Below the pieces are notes generated by a model that did not search any database, was not told the DNA's origin, and saw only the letters and a list, made by a program, of their open reading frames with translations. 64,000 nt of DNA from Desulfuromonadales bacterium (GTDB lineage: Bacteria > Desulfobacterota > Desulfuromonadia > Desulfuromonadales > BM103), in contig JACZKE010000017.1 of assembly GCA_014860225.1 (NCBI GenBank), positions 16,506 through 80,505 on the forward strand. Reading direction: 5' to 3'. A program made the translations under genes and the position numbers. Shown here one piece after another: positions 9,310 to 17,670 of the stretch. Position 1 is the stretch's first letter, and the number at the start of each line of letters is the position of its first letter.

Positions 9310-9939
9310 ATGGCACCTGACATGGGATCAGCAACCGGAGAAAAAAGCATTCTGCGCAGCAGCCTGGATAAACTTTATCTGGCCAGCGGCTGGCTTGCGG
9401 CCGCCAGCATTGCAGTCATTTGCCTGCTGGTGCTCTGCCAGGTCTGCTTGAATGCGGTCGATCGCTGCAGCGGGCTAATCACCGGGTCAGCCATTGGCCT
9501 GACGATTCCGTCCTATGCCGATTTTACCGGGTTTTTTCTCGCTGCCGCATCTTTTCTGGCCCTGGCCTATACCTTGCGCCAGGGCGGACAGATCCGGGTG
9601 GTTTTGATACTTTCACGCTTCAACCGTAAGCTGAGGCACATTTTTGAAATCTGGTGCCTCCTGCTGGCGTCACTGGTGACCCTTTACTTTACCTGGTACA
9701 GCTTTCTGCTCATTCGGGAGTCCTATCTTTACCATGACCTTTCTTCAGGCATGATCGCTGTGCCCATCTGGATTCCGCAGTCGGCCATGTTTCTTGGTCT
9801 GGTGGTGTTATCGATTGCGCTGGTCGATGAACTCATCAGCGCTTTTAAAGGACAGATCCCCGGTTATGTCGGGGCGGGAGAACGTCTTTTAGATGAAACC
9901 GCTGATGAACCTGCTGGAGAGCTTTCATGTCGGAAATGA
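9310..9939 (+). CDS. dctQ: TRAP transporter small membrane subunit DctQ
   Basis: A 209-residue membrane protein with four hydrophobic segments (about 30-52, 71-90, 112-132 and 152-175), the arrangement of the DctQ/TRAP small permease. The family segment around YADFTGFFLAAASFLALAYT followed by LRQGGQIRV is present. It pairs with DctM to form the sodium-driven permease in the inner membrane. The start is 49 bases after dctP and directly after a hairpin. An alternative ATG at 9322 would remove four residues. The 3' end overlaps dctM by 13 bases, indicating translational coupling. The polar tail after the fourth helix is somewhat long. Confidence 0.9.
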   Translation: MAPDMGSATGEKSILRSSLDKLYLASGWLAAASIAVICLLVLCQVCLNAVDRCSGLITGSAIGLTIPSYADFTGFFLAAASFLALAYTLRQGGQIRVVLILSRFNRKLRHIFEIWCLLLASLVTLYFTWYSFLLIRESYLYHDLSSGMIAVPIWIPQSAMFLGLVVLSIALVDELISAFKGQIPGYVGAGERLLDETADEPAGELSCRK

Positions 9940-11228
9940 GCATGATGCTTTTCCTGCTGCTCGCCCTTTTTGTCCTGCTGGGCAGTGGCGTCTGGGTTGC
10001 TTTTTCCTTGTTGAGCGTCGGCATGCTCGGCATGGCACTTTTTACCGACGCGCCTTTGGGCGAGGTGTTGGCAACCACCGTATGGGGAGCGAGTAACTCC
10101 TGGTCGCTGGCCGCTCTGCCGCTGTTTGTGTGGATGGGTGAAATTCTCTATCGCTCACGACTCTCTGAAGACATGTTTGCCGGACTCTCACCCTGGCTAA
10201 CCCATGTGCCCGGCAGGCTTCTGCATGTCAACATTCTCGGCAGCGGAATTTTTGCTGCTGTTTCCGGTTCATCAGCGGCCACTGCGGCCACCATCGGCAA
10301 GATGTCAATTCCCGAACTTGCCCGGCGGAAATATCCCCAGAGCATGGTGATTGGCACCCTTGCGGGTTCTGCTACTTTGGGCCTGCTCATTCCCCCGTCC
10401 ATTATTCTCATTGTTTATGGGGTCGCCACGGAACAATCGATCGCCCGGCTTTTTATTGGCGGGATTCTGCCGGGCCTTTTGCTGGTCGCGCTTTTTATGG
10501 GTTATGTTGTGGTCTGGTCACTTTTACATCCGGACCAGATTCCTGCCGGTGACGAAACCCTTTCTTTTCGCGAACGCATGAAGCGTTCACGGCGGCTTAT
10601 TCCCGTCATCCTGCTGATTGCTGGTGTGATTGGTTCCATCTACTCCGGCGTTGCATCCCCAACCGACGCGGCAGCGGTTGGCGTTGCCTTGTCACTGGTT
10701 CTTTCCAAATATACCGGAACCCTCAGTCGTCAATCATTTTTCGCTGGTTTAATGGGGGCCACCCAGACCTCGTGCATGATCGCCTTCATTCTGACCGGCG
10801 CTGCCTTTCTCACCGTCGCCATGGGTTTTACCGGTATTCCGCGGATGCTGGCCACCTGGATCGTGGCCATGCAGCTTTCCCCTTATGCGCTGCTCGGTGC
10901 CCTGACTATTTTCTTTATTATTCTTGGTTGTTTTCTGGATGGCATCTCTGTTGTAGTTTTAACAACATCCGTGATCATGCCCATGGTCGAGCAGGCAGGG
11001 ATTGACCCTTTCTGGTTCGGAATTTTTGTGGTGATTGTGGTCGAAATGTCACAAATTACGCCGCCGGTAGGCTTTAACCTCTTTGTTATCCAGGGATTGA
11101 CCGGGTTGGATATTCTGCGGGTGGCTTACGCTGCCCTGCCTTTTTTTCTGCTGTTGCTGGTGGCGCTTGCTATGATTGTTGCTGTACCGTCCATCGTGAC
11201 ACTATTGCCAGACATGATGGGTGGCTAG
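9927..11228 (+). CDS. dctM: TRAP transporter large membrane subunit DctM
   Basis: A 433-residue, very hydrophobic protein with about 12 membrane spans. Landmarks of DctM/SiaM are the early VSGSSAATAATIGKMSIPEL segment, GLLIPPSIILIVYG, ASPTDAAAVGV, and the late SQITPPVGFNLFVIQG. The conserved Ser/Thr/Pro loops in these motifs bind sodium and substrate in characterised TRAP permeases. The gene overlaps dctQ and is complete. Its TAG stop codon (11226-11228) is also the first three bases of a 96-base dispersed repeat, so the last residues may have been shaped by the insertion of that element (inference). Confidence 0.93.
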   Translation: MSEMSMMLFLLLALFVLLGSGVWVAFSLLSVGMLGMALFTDAPLGEVLATTVWGASNSWSLAALPLFVWMGEILYRSRLSEDMFAGLSPWLTHVPGRLLHVNILGSGIFAAVSGSSAATAATIGKMSIPELARRKYPQSMVIGTLAGSATLGLLIPPSIILIVYGVATEQSIARLFIGGILPGLLLVALFMGYVVVWSLLHPDQIPAGDETLSFRERMKRSRRLIPVILLIAGVIGSIYSGVASPTDAAAVGVALSLVLSKYTGTLSRQSFFAGLMGATQTSCMIAFILTGAAFLTVAMGFTGIPRMLATWIVAMQLSPYALLGALTIFFIILGCFLDGISVVVLTTSVIMPMVEQAGIDPFWFGIFVVIVVEMSQITPPVGFNLFVIQGLTGLDILRVAYAALPFFLLLLVALAMIVAVPSIVTLLPDMMGG

Positions 11229-11321
11229 CAGCCTGTCGGACTATCCATGTGCCGGCTGCAAATCCGCCGATTGACGCAAAGATTGCGGAAAAGGGCCGTT
11301 CCCCCCGACGAAAACCAACTA
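11226..11321 (-). repeat. Full-length 96-base stop-codon-bordered repeat
   Basis: This is the longest copy of the family in the window. On the + strand it reads from TAG to CTA. The first three bases are the stop of dctM, and the last three are the reverse complement of the stop of the convergent MarR-like gene, so the element exactly fills the space between two coding regions. It holds two possible hairpins (GCAGCC 11228-11233 with GGCTGC 11254-11259; TCCGC 11263-11267 with GCGGA 11285-11289). Partial copies occur at 1794, 2062, 24231 and 45882. It may be a miniature mobile element that also acts as a bidirectional terminator. Confidence 0.8.
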
Positions 11322-11849
11322 CAAGGATGCTGCCGCCCTTGATGCCTGATCATAGAGCCCTGAAAGCAAGCGCAGCAAAGAGGCCGCTTCACTGATCTCT
11401 GATCCTTCTTTCTCCAGATTCCGGTACACCGAGGTAAGGCAGCGCTCCCGTATTTGCCGATACTCTTTGCAGGCGTTGGACCCCTCTTCCGTGGTTTTAT
11501 AAAAAATTTCCTTGCCGCGTTTTTCTTTTTGTACCAGGTTCAATTTCGTCAGTTTCTTCAGCGCGTAATTCACCGTATGGCTGTCTTCAACATGCAGCAC
11601 AAAGCAAATATCGACCAGACGTTTTTCCCGGTTACGATGGTTGACGTTGTGTAAGACCAACACGTCGAGGGGACTGAAGTCCTGAAATCCGGCAGCGCTC
11701 ATACAGCGAACCATCCAGCGCGTAAAAGCGTTGTGCGCGATAATCATGCCATACTCAAATTCACTGAGCTGCCAGCTATCCGGAGAAGTCAGATGCTCGG
11801 AAGAGACAATAGGCACCACCGGTTTCAGGAATTCCTGCTGATCATCCAT
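11319..11849 (-). CDS. MarR-like winged-helix transcriptional regulator
   Basis: A 176-residue protein. The ATG at 11849 follows AGGAGG by eight bases, so a GTG nine bases upstream is less likely. The centre (about 55-125) is a winged helix-turn-helix of the MarR type: DFSPLDVLVLHNV, a recognition-helix region VEDSHTVNYALKKLTKLNLV, and a wing QKEKRGKEIFYKTTEEG. Helices on both sides would form the dimer. It resembles the predicted MarR-like group of COG5631, which often sits near catabolic genes. It is convergent with dctPQM and probably controls the oxoprolinase/TRAP unit through the palindromes at 7954-8007 (inference). No effector site can be named. Confidence 0.8.
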   Translation of the reverse strand: MDDQQEFLKPVVPIVSSEHLTSPDSWQLSEFEYGMIIAHNAFTRWMVRCMSAAGFQDFSPLDVLVLHNVNHRNREKRLVDICFVLHVEDSHTVNYALKKLTKLNLVQKEKRGKEIFYKTTEEGSNACKEYRQIRERCLTSVYRNLEKEGSEISEAASLLRLLSGLYDQASRAAASL

Positions 11850-12177
11850 TGAACACACCTCCTATGTTTTTTGGGGGGTTATCTTAATCAACCTGTTTCC
11901 ACTCCTGGCAGCACAAACCCTCGCCAGCCCCTGCAGGTGGAAAGTAAAAGATCTCAGTGGTAAGGCGCTCAAGCAAAACCACCCTACAATAATGGTTAAT
12001 AATCCACAACAATTACCGGCACATAAGCGATGACTTCAAAAAAAACTCACTGCAGTTTCATAGCCACTTGCTTTGTAAAGAAAACCCGTGTTTGCCTGGT
12101 GCATTCAGCAAAGACGATATCCAGACGCGGGCTCACTCCACTCAGCCCATCAAAAACCTTCTCGGCCCAGTGTCCAG
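11850..12177. other. Intergenic region, MarR-like promoter side
   Basis: 328 bases. It must hold the promoter of the MarR-like gene near 11860-11930 and the 3' untranslated end of the UbiB operon. A G6 run (11871-11876) lies near the MarR-like start. I see no gene, and no dyad resembling those at 7954-8007. Confidence 0.45.
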
Positions 12178-13749
12178 CTACCTCTGTCGGAACAGCACGA
12201 CCGCTGCCGCGAGCAGACAGGCAACAGCAAGGTAGACCGACCACACCTGCGGCAGCTGCTGAAAATAGAAAGCCAGAGCCAGAAAGAAGATCAGCCGACT
12301 AATGGCCTGCAGGTGTTTTTTAAGTCGCTCCAGTATGTAGTGCCGGTCAGCAACCGACATACGCACCACAAGTTCACCCTGTTCCGCCAGTTCAACAACT
12401 TTGCGTGCTTTTGACACCGTTAACGGCAGTTGAATAAACTCATTTTTCAGGCGCTCGAACGAAAGGCCACCCTCCCCCAGCGCACGCGGCAGGTTCTGCC
12501 AGAGGATCGGCAGGATGTCCTTGATGCCGTTGAAATTCTCAACGTACTGGGTACCAATGCCTTCGACCAGCGAACTGACCCGCATCACGTAAATCACATC
12601 CTGTGGCAGTTTGAATGGCTGGTCGTGCATCACGTTGAGTATACCGAAGGCCAGTTCCTGCATACTTGAGGCCTTGAGGTGCTTGCTGTCGAAGATTTCG
12701 AATAAATTCTCGGCAACACTGCTCAGGCTATTGAAATCGGAATCTTCGGTGAGAATGCCCATCTTGCGCGTGGCACTGACCAGCAGTTCAAAATCCCTTT
12801 CGTAGGCTGCTTTTACCGCATAAATCATCGCCTGGCGCATGCTCTGGGGAATCCGGCTGACCATGCCGAAATCGAGCAGGATCAGCTCGCCGGTGGGGCT
12901 GACCAACAGGTTACCGGGATGAGGGTCGGCGTGAAAGAACCCCTTGACAAGCATCTGCTCGACATAAAACACCACGAGCTTCTGCATCAGTTCGGAGAAG
13001 GAAACATCCAGACTTTTTATCAAGGTGACATCATCAATCCGCACGCCTTCTTCAAAGCTCATCACCAGGGCAGAGTCCGAGCAATACTCGTTATAAGGCA
13101 CCGGAAAGCGTATTCCCGAATCGGCATAGACCTGGCTGAAGTGCTCCAGGTTGGCCAACTCCTGGCGCATGCTCACTTCCTGCAGGACCACCCGGGAGAA
13201 AGCCTTCAATAACGATTCTATGGAGTGACGGGTCTGATCGGTAAAAAGTGGACGGAAGATTTTCAGGAACAGGTTCAGCAGCAGGATGTCGATGCGCACC
13301 TGCAGCTGGATGTTTTCCCGCAGCAGTTTGACGGCAACAATGGTGTGCGTATCGCGCAATTCTGCTTTGTGCACCTGACCGATGGAAGCACTGGCCAGCG
13401 GCACCTGGTTGAAGTGGACGAACACCTCGGGATCAGGGAAAGCGCGGCGGAACGCCCGCAAACGATCCTTGTCGTTCATCGCCGGCATGCGATCGTGCAA
13501 CTGCCGAAGCGCCAGCAGATAGACCGGGTCGAAAAAATCGGCCCGGGTTGCCAGCACCTGGGCCAGCTTGAGAAAACTAGCGCCTAGAGATCGAATGTTT
13601 TCGACCAGCTCCTCTGGCTCCAGAGGCTGCCACAGCAACCAGCGTCGCCGGCGGCGGAAAAGCAGGAACACGGTCACCAGAAAACGGAAGATCGCATAAC
13701 TGCGCTGCGGGCGACACAGATACAGGCCGAGCCAGGACCTACGGATCAA
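12178..13749 (-). CDS. UbiB/ABC1 family protein-kinase-like ATPase
   Basis: A 523-residue atypical kinase of the UbiB/ADCK family, which supports ubiquinone or other isoprenoid lipid metabolism at the inner membrane. Visible blocks are the N-terminal signature at 61-64 reading KLAQ where the family normally has KxGQ, the Ala-rich loop LASASIGQVHKAE (118-130), the lysine of VAVKLL (141), the catalytic HADPHPGN (273-280) and the metal-binding DFG (293-295). Two closing hydrophobic segments (about 478-520) anchor it in the membrane, as in UbiB. The Gly-to-Ala change in KxGQ is unusual and falls in the motif that covers the active site. The start overlaps the preceding phasin-like gene by 11 bases. 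Confidence 0.9.
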   Translation of the reverse strand: MIRRSWLGLYLCRPQRSYAIFRFLVTVFLLFRRRRRWLLWQPLEPEELVENIRSLGASFLKLAQVLATRADFFDPVYLLALRQLHDRMPAMNDKDRLRAFRRAFPDPEVFVHFNQVPLASASIGQVHKAELRDTHTIVAVKLLRENIQLQVRIDILLLNLFLKIFRPLFTDQTRHSIESLLKAFSRVVLQEVSMRQELANLEHFSQVYADSGIRFPVPYNEYCSDSALVMSFEEGVRIDDVTLIKSLDVSFSELMQKLVVFYVEQMLVKGFFHADPHPGNLLVSPTGELILLDFGMVSRIPQSMRQAMIYAVKAAYERDFELLVSATRKMGILTEDSDFNSLSSVAENLFEIFDSKHLKASSMQELAFGILNVMHDQPFKLPQDVIYVMRVSSLVEGIGTQYVENFNGIKDILPILWQNLPRALGEGGLSFERLKNEFIQLPLTVSKARKVVELAEQGELVVRMSVADRHYILERLKKHLQAISRLIFFLALAFYFQQLPQVWSVYLAVACLLAAAVVLFRQR

Positions 13750-14026
13750 CTTTCTTGCTCAGCTCTTTTTTTAACTTTTTCAGGTCATCTTTGGTGGCCA
13801 GATTCAGCTCAGTGACCACCTCTTTAACGATGTCCTTTACCATGCCCTTGAATTGCTCTTTCTCTTTTTCGCCGCGTTTGACCATCTCGTCGAAGAATGT
13901 ACGTGCATGCCCTTCACTCTTTTCCTGCCAGGCCTTGATCTCCTCGCTGTTGGCTTCCAGCTTGTCTTTAACAGCCAGGGCGCCGCCGAGGGCCGCGTAA
14001 AAAAATTGCTCAAGTTTCTTCTCCAT
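13739..14026 (-). CDS. Phasin-like coiled-coil protein
   Basis: A 95-residue, helix-rich, charged protein. The ATG at 14026 has AAAGGAGG nine bases upstream. The first half (FFYAALGGALAVKDKLEAN...) resembles the poly(hydroxyalkanoate)-granule-associated/phasin-like small proteins, and the Lys-rich end (LATKDDLKKLKKELSKKV) forms a coiled coil, as in PhaF/PhaI-type and similar proteins of bacteria without PHA genes. No PHA synthase is in the window. It overlaps the UbiB gene by 11 bases, so the two are translationally coupled. A pairing of this small protein with a UbiB kinase suggests a role in lipid-droplet or membrane-lipid handling (inference). Confidence 0.7.
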   Translation of the reverse strand: MEKKLEQFFYAALGGALAVKDKLEANSEEIKAWQEKSEGHARTFFDEMVKRGEKEKEQFKGMVKDIVKEVVTELNLATKDDLKKLKKELSKKVDP

Positions 14027-14047
14027 CAGGTTCCTCCTTTTACGGTG

Positions 14048-14057
14048 TTGTATACAA
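14048..14057. promoter_or_regulatory. TTGTATACAA palindrome
   Basis: A perfect 10-base palindrome 22 bases upstream of the phasin-like/ubiB operon start. The TGTATACA core resembles operators of GntR/HutC-type regulators, and no such regulator is in the window. A short palindrome like this can arise by chance. Confidence 0.3.
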
Positions 14058-14279
14058 ACATTAGCAGGTTGCATCGGAAGGGCAATCACCTGAAGGGGCA
14101 CCTCAAAGCAGAGCAGTTCCGGATAATCGCTCTCATCATATTTCAGGTTGTATTTGAAGGTGCTGACGAGCATTTGGGATCAAGAACTGGGGATACTTCT
14201 ACCTTCCGTGTCTACGGTTGCCAAGGGAGAATGCTGGCGGGACTCCCAGAACGGGAGCAATGATACATCGTCCAATCAC

Positions 14280-15002
14280 TCAGTAGCCCCTGGTGAAGGT
14301 AACAAAACCCTGAACTCCTGAAAGGCCGCCGTCCTCGATGGCCCGGTCGAATTCCGCGTTGGTTGCAATACCACGGACCGTGATCCCCAGGTAGGCGTCA
14401 CCGGCAATCCGGTACTCCACTCCTGCCTTGGCGTATCCGCCGACACCGAATACCGATTCACTGTAGGAATCACGGGTTTCTATCATAGGGGTGACGGTCA
14501 GGTCTTCCGCTGTCGTGTCATCGGAATATTCGCCAAACAGCATCATGGGACCAACGGCGCCGTACAACCGCCACCGGTTGCCCAGCACCGTCTGTGCATA
14601 CAACCCGATCGCCAGATCAACCAGCCAGAGTTCTGAATCGATTTCAATCCGGGTCTGTGCATTGCCAGCAGAAATCGAGGTGTCGTCAGATCGCCAGCCA
14701 ATCAGCAGGGAAGCATCGACACCAATGTGACTCTCGGTTCCGGCAAATGCATATTGCCCGGCAATCCCCAAATAAGGCATGGTTGAGAGGTCGTTAGTTG
14801 ACATAGCATCCGGATCATTCAGATCTGGTTCAGCGAATGTCAGTTTGTTTTCATCGAGACTGGCGGCACCGACCAGCCCCTGGAAATAGGTGAGGCCCTG
14901 GTACTCCCCGGCAGCTGCAACCGGGGTACCAATAGCCAAAGCAGCCAGCAGGGAAAAGACGGTCAGGCAAAGCAAGCTCCGGCTGTGATCAAGTGACAAC
15001 AT
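14280..15002 (-). CDS. Outer-membrane beta-barrel protein
   Basis: A 240-residue protein. The ATG at 15002 follows GGGGGGATCAC, and the in-frame codon 18 bases earlier is less good. Residues 1-31 form a Sec signal peptide (LLCLTVFSLLAALAIGTPVAAA). The mature part alternates polar and hydrophobic residues and is rich in Gly, Tyr and acidic residues. It ends in an aromatic residue after VTFTRGY, the pattern of an eight- to ten-stranded outer-membrane barrel recognised by the Bam machinery. I cannot assign a specific family or substrate. No neighbour is functionally linked: a terminator-like repeat lies upstream and the UbiB operon downstream. Confidence 0.75.
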   Translation of the reverse strand: MLSLDHSRSLLCLTVFSLLAALAIGTPVAAAGEYQGLTYFQGLVGAASLDENKLTFAEPDLNDPDAMSTNDLSTMPYLGIAGQYAFAGTESHIGVDASLLIGWRSDDTSISAGNAQTRIEIDSELWLVDLAIGLYAQTVLGNRWRLYGAVGPMMLFGEYSDDTTAEDLTVTPMIETRDSYSESVFGVGGYAKAGVEYRIAGDAYLGITVRGIATNAEFDRAIEDGGLSGVQGFVTFTRGY

Positions 15003-15247
15003 GTGATCCCCCCTCAACACCAGACAATTGAAAAGTTGAATTCAACCACTCAATAAAAATATCACAGGTTTGCTACGACGCAAACGCCTCAGCTATGATT
15101 GCAATTGATGTCCATGAATTGAAAAACCGCCGGTCCGGGTCGACAGCCGGGGTCGGGTTGCGAAAAAAGCTGGTGGATGAGTTCAATTAGTTTCCATCAG
15201 GAAAGTCTGGATAACACATGCACAGTTTTCGATCTGGATACTAATTC

Positions 15248-15267
15248 AGGAGTCTGTCGGACTCCTA
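15248..15267 (-). repeat. Short stop-codon hairpin repeat
   Basis: AGGAGTC, five loop bases TGTCG, GACTCCT: seven perfect pairs. On the - strand it begins with the TAG stop of the spermidine-synthase-like gene. The core CTGTCGGACT is shared with the repeats at 11226, 45882 and 51329. It probably ends transcription or stabilises the 3' end. Confidence 0.65.
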
Positions 15268-17670
15268 TCTATCATATTCCCGAACTCCACTCATCTCCCG
15301 AAATCGCCCCCCCACCGACACCAGATAAGCGCAGGCTGCCAGCACCAGCAACAGGCTGTAACCGACTTCCACTGCAATCAAGGTCGCCATGGCGGCACCG
15401 ACGACCGAGAAGCAGCCGTTGATTCCAAAGGCCCAGGGAACTTCAATAGGGTGCAAGCGGTTGAGCAGACGCAAGCCGATCGGAAAGGGCATTCCCATCA
15501 GCACCGCTGGCGGGAACAACAGTAATACCGCCAGGATGATGCGGGCGGGAAACGGCAGCGGCAGGGAAGCCTGCAGAAGTGGTGTGAGCAGCGAGGCATA
15601 CAAGAGCAGAGTACCTGCCACCAAGGCTGCAAAGCGCCTGGGACGAAGCACGGTAAAGCGTCCGGTCAGGGCGCTGCCGATCGCTGACCCAGCCAGCATG
15701 ACACCAACCACCAATGCTGCAGCATATACCGGCTGGCCAAGATAAAAGACGAGGCGATGAATCATAGCCAGTTCTGTCCACATGTAACCGATCCCCAACC
15801 CACCAAAATAAAGCAATGTCTTCCAGCCGTGTCGTTCCTGTCGCGGTAGTCGTGTCAGCGGCAGTAAAATCAACAATGCGGCCAACGCTGCCAGGATCAG
15901 TGCGGCAAGTCCGGCCACCAGCATCCCCAGCTCCAGAAATGGCAGGGTCTGCTGACCATAGAGCTCAGTCATGGCGTCAAGTCGGTTCCAGCGCAGGAAC
16001 TGTGAGAAGAAAGGCTGATCATCACTCACCGGCCAGACACGGAAAGCATAGTCGCGGTAGAGTGCTTCTCGCTCTTCATCGAGGAGTGAATCGAACAGGA
16101 CGAAGAGGGAATCGTCCTGCAGACGGTTGTAGCGTTGCCGCTCCTCCGGTCGCAAGTCGGCGAGCAGCAGCGGGTCAAAGGCCCAGCGTTCGACAAATGC
16201 CCTGATGTTGTGCAACTCGTGTGTCGTGAAGGGCGTGCGCTTGACACAGAAGGTGATGGTGCCCCAGCTGCGAATCGCGGCGATATGATAAATTGGATCC
16301 ACAACACCTGCTGCTTCGAGAGTCTCTACCAGGGAGGCCAGCAGACGCAGCGGGTTGCGCACTGGATAATCAACCCAGGAGGTGATGGTCAGCAGGCCTT
16401 GCGGGGTCAGCTTCTTCCAGGCGCTTCGCAGTGCTTCGCGGGTCAAGAGTGGCTGCTCATGCAGGGCGAAGAGACCGGCATTGCCGCCGAAGCTGCCGAC
16501 ATCCGGCATGACAATCAGGTCATAGCTCTGCCGGTCGCGGGCCAACCAGGTGCGCGGTGCGACCGTCTGCCAGTCGACCCTGGGATTGGTGAGCAGCAGG
16601 CCAAAACGGTTTGGAGCGTTTGTGGCCAAGGTCTCGGTCAGTGGCCCGTGAGGTTCTACCGCCACGACCGTACCGGTTCCCAGGTCGAGGGCCTGAGCTA
16701 CGGCAGCGCCGGTGCCGGCGTTGAGGACCAAAACATTGTTCGGAGTACGTATGGCGTAAGGCAGTGCATAGGTCGAAGCGTCGCGCGGGTTGTCGGTCTC
16801 CGCAAGGGGTGGCAGAGTACCGACCATATCGCCGTTGACAAACACCGCCCTGGTGCCCGGTATGGGCCCGGACCAGTTCAGGCTGACACCGGCGGCGCTG
16901 CGCAATGCTGGCGAGGCGACGATATGGATTTGCCCGGCCGCTGCCGGCCGGTGGGCGACGATCATTGCCTCCGGCAGGTCGAGAATACGGCTCAAGTCCT
17001 TGTACTGGCTGAGATGCAACTGCGTAGGTTTGACCATCACGGCAGCCACCAGACTCAGCGCCAGCAGCATGACCGCAAGCATGATTTTGCGACCCTCCGT
17101 CAGCAACACAGCGCCTGCCGTCAGTGCCAACAGAGCACAGAACGGCGGTATCTGTTGCGGCAGCATCCATGCAAGACCAAGCAGGCCAAGCATGCTGCCG
17201 ATACCGGAACCAAACATGTTTGCGAAATAGTAACCGCCGATCTTTTCGGTCTCAATGGTGAAGATCAGGCCGATGGCGAGTGCACCGAAAAAAAAAGGCA
17301 GCATCAACAGAAAGGCCACAACAGCGAGTCGCAACATCTCCCCCGGTTCGACGAACAGCAACAGCGAATCGAAGCCGCCGAAAAGCGCCTGGGTCAGCCA
17401 TGGCGATACGGCCAAAGCTACGGCGGCGATACAGAGCAGGAGGGGCAGCAACAGCTCCTGCCGCTCAACCATCCAGGTTCGGTTCAGGGAGAGGATTGTG
17501 CCGGCGGCGCCAAAGCCGAGCAGTGCGATTGAAATGACGAAATAGGCGAAATCGTGCCACTGGCTGGTCGCGAGGAGCTGAAGCAGGGAAATCTGGAAAG
17601 CGAGCAGAGCGACAGAGATCAACGCCAGGGCGAGGTGCCTCCGACTGCAGAGCCCTGCTGCAATAGTCAT
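15265..17670 (-). CDS. Membrane-embedded spermidine-synthase-like methyltransferase-fold protein
   Basis: An 801-residue protein in three parts. About seven membrane segments occupy residues 12-215. A Rossmann methyltransferase/spermidine-synthase-like domain spans about 290-470, with the nucleotide-binding VLVLNAGTGAAVAQAL, an acidic VAVEPH after the second strand and IVMPDVGSFGG. A second set of about six membrane segments runs from 575 to the end. This is the layout of the fused MFS/spermidine synthase proteins of Deltaproteobacteria, whose substrate is unknown. True polyamine synthesis is doubtful, because the membrane topology suggests a lipid or exported substrate. Its ATG overlaps the stop of the secreted PCMT gene (ATGA), so the two are co-translated. 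Confidence 0.8.
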   Translation of the reverse strand: MTIAAGLCSRRHLALALISVALLAFQISLLQLLATSQWHDFAYFVISIALLGFGAAGTILSLNRTWMVERQELLLPLLLCIAAVALAVSPWLTQALFGGFDSLLLFVEPGEMLRLAVVAFLLMLPFFFGALAIGLIFTIETEKIGGYYFANMFGSGIGSMLGLLGLAWMLPQQIPPFCALLALTAGAVLLTEGRKIMLAVMLLALSLVAAVMVKPTQLHLSQYKDLSRILDLPEAMIVAHRPAAAGQIHIVASPALRSAAGVSLNWSGPIPGTRAVFVNGDMVGTLPPLAETDNPRDASTYALPYAIRTPNNVLVLNAGTGAAVAQALDLGTGTVVAVEPHGPLTETLATNAPNRFGLLLTNPRVDWQTVAPRTWLARDRQSYDLIVMPDVGSFGGNAGLFALHEQPLLTREALRSAWKKLTPQGLLTITSWVDYPVRNPLRLLASLVETLEAAGVVDPIYHIAAIRSWGTITFCVKRTPFTTHELHNIRAFVERWAFDPLLLADLRPEERQRYNRLQDDSLFVLFDSLLDEEREALYRDYAFRVWPVSDDQPFFSQFLRWNRLDAMTELYGQQTLPFLELGMLVAGLAALILAALAALLILLPLTRLPRQERHGWKTLLYFGGLGIGYMWTELAMIHRLVFYLGQPVYAAALVVGVMLAGSAIGSALTGRFTVLRPRRFAALVAGTLLLYASLLTPLLQASLPLPFPARIILAVLLLFPPAVLMGMPFPIGLRLLNRLHPIEVPWAFGINGCFSVVGAAMATLIAVEVGYSLLLVLAACAYLVSVGGRFREMSGVREYDR

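Noticed and set aside
11226..11321. Cyclic-di-GMP riboswitch, because of the ACGCAAAG stretch
   Set aside because: The rest of the aptamer is absent, and the sequence belongs to the dispersed repeat.
12030..12302. 90-codon open frame on the + strand
   Set aside because: It runs into the antisense of the UbiB gene and has no recognisable features.
16135..17532. 465-codon open frame on the + strand
   Set aside because: It lies wholly antisense to the spermidine-synthase-like gene. Its product is low-complexity, rich in Gln, Arg and His, with no family resemblance, as expected for a shadow of a GC-rich gene.
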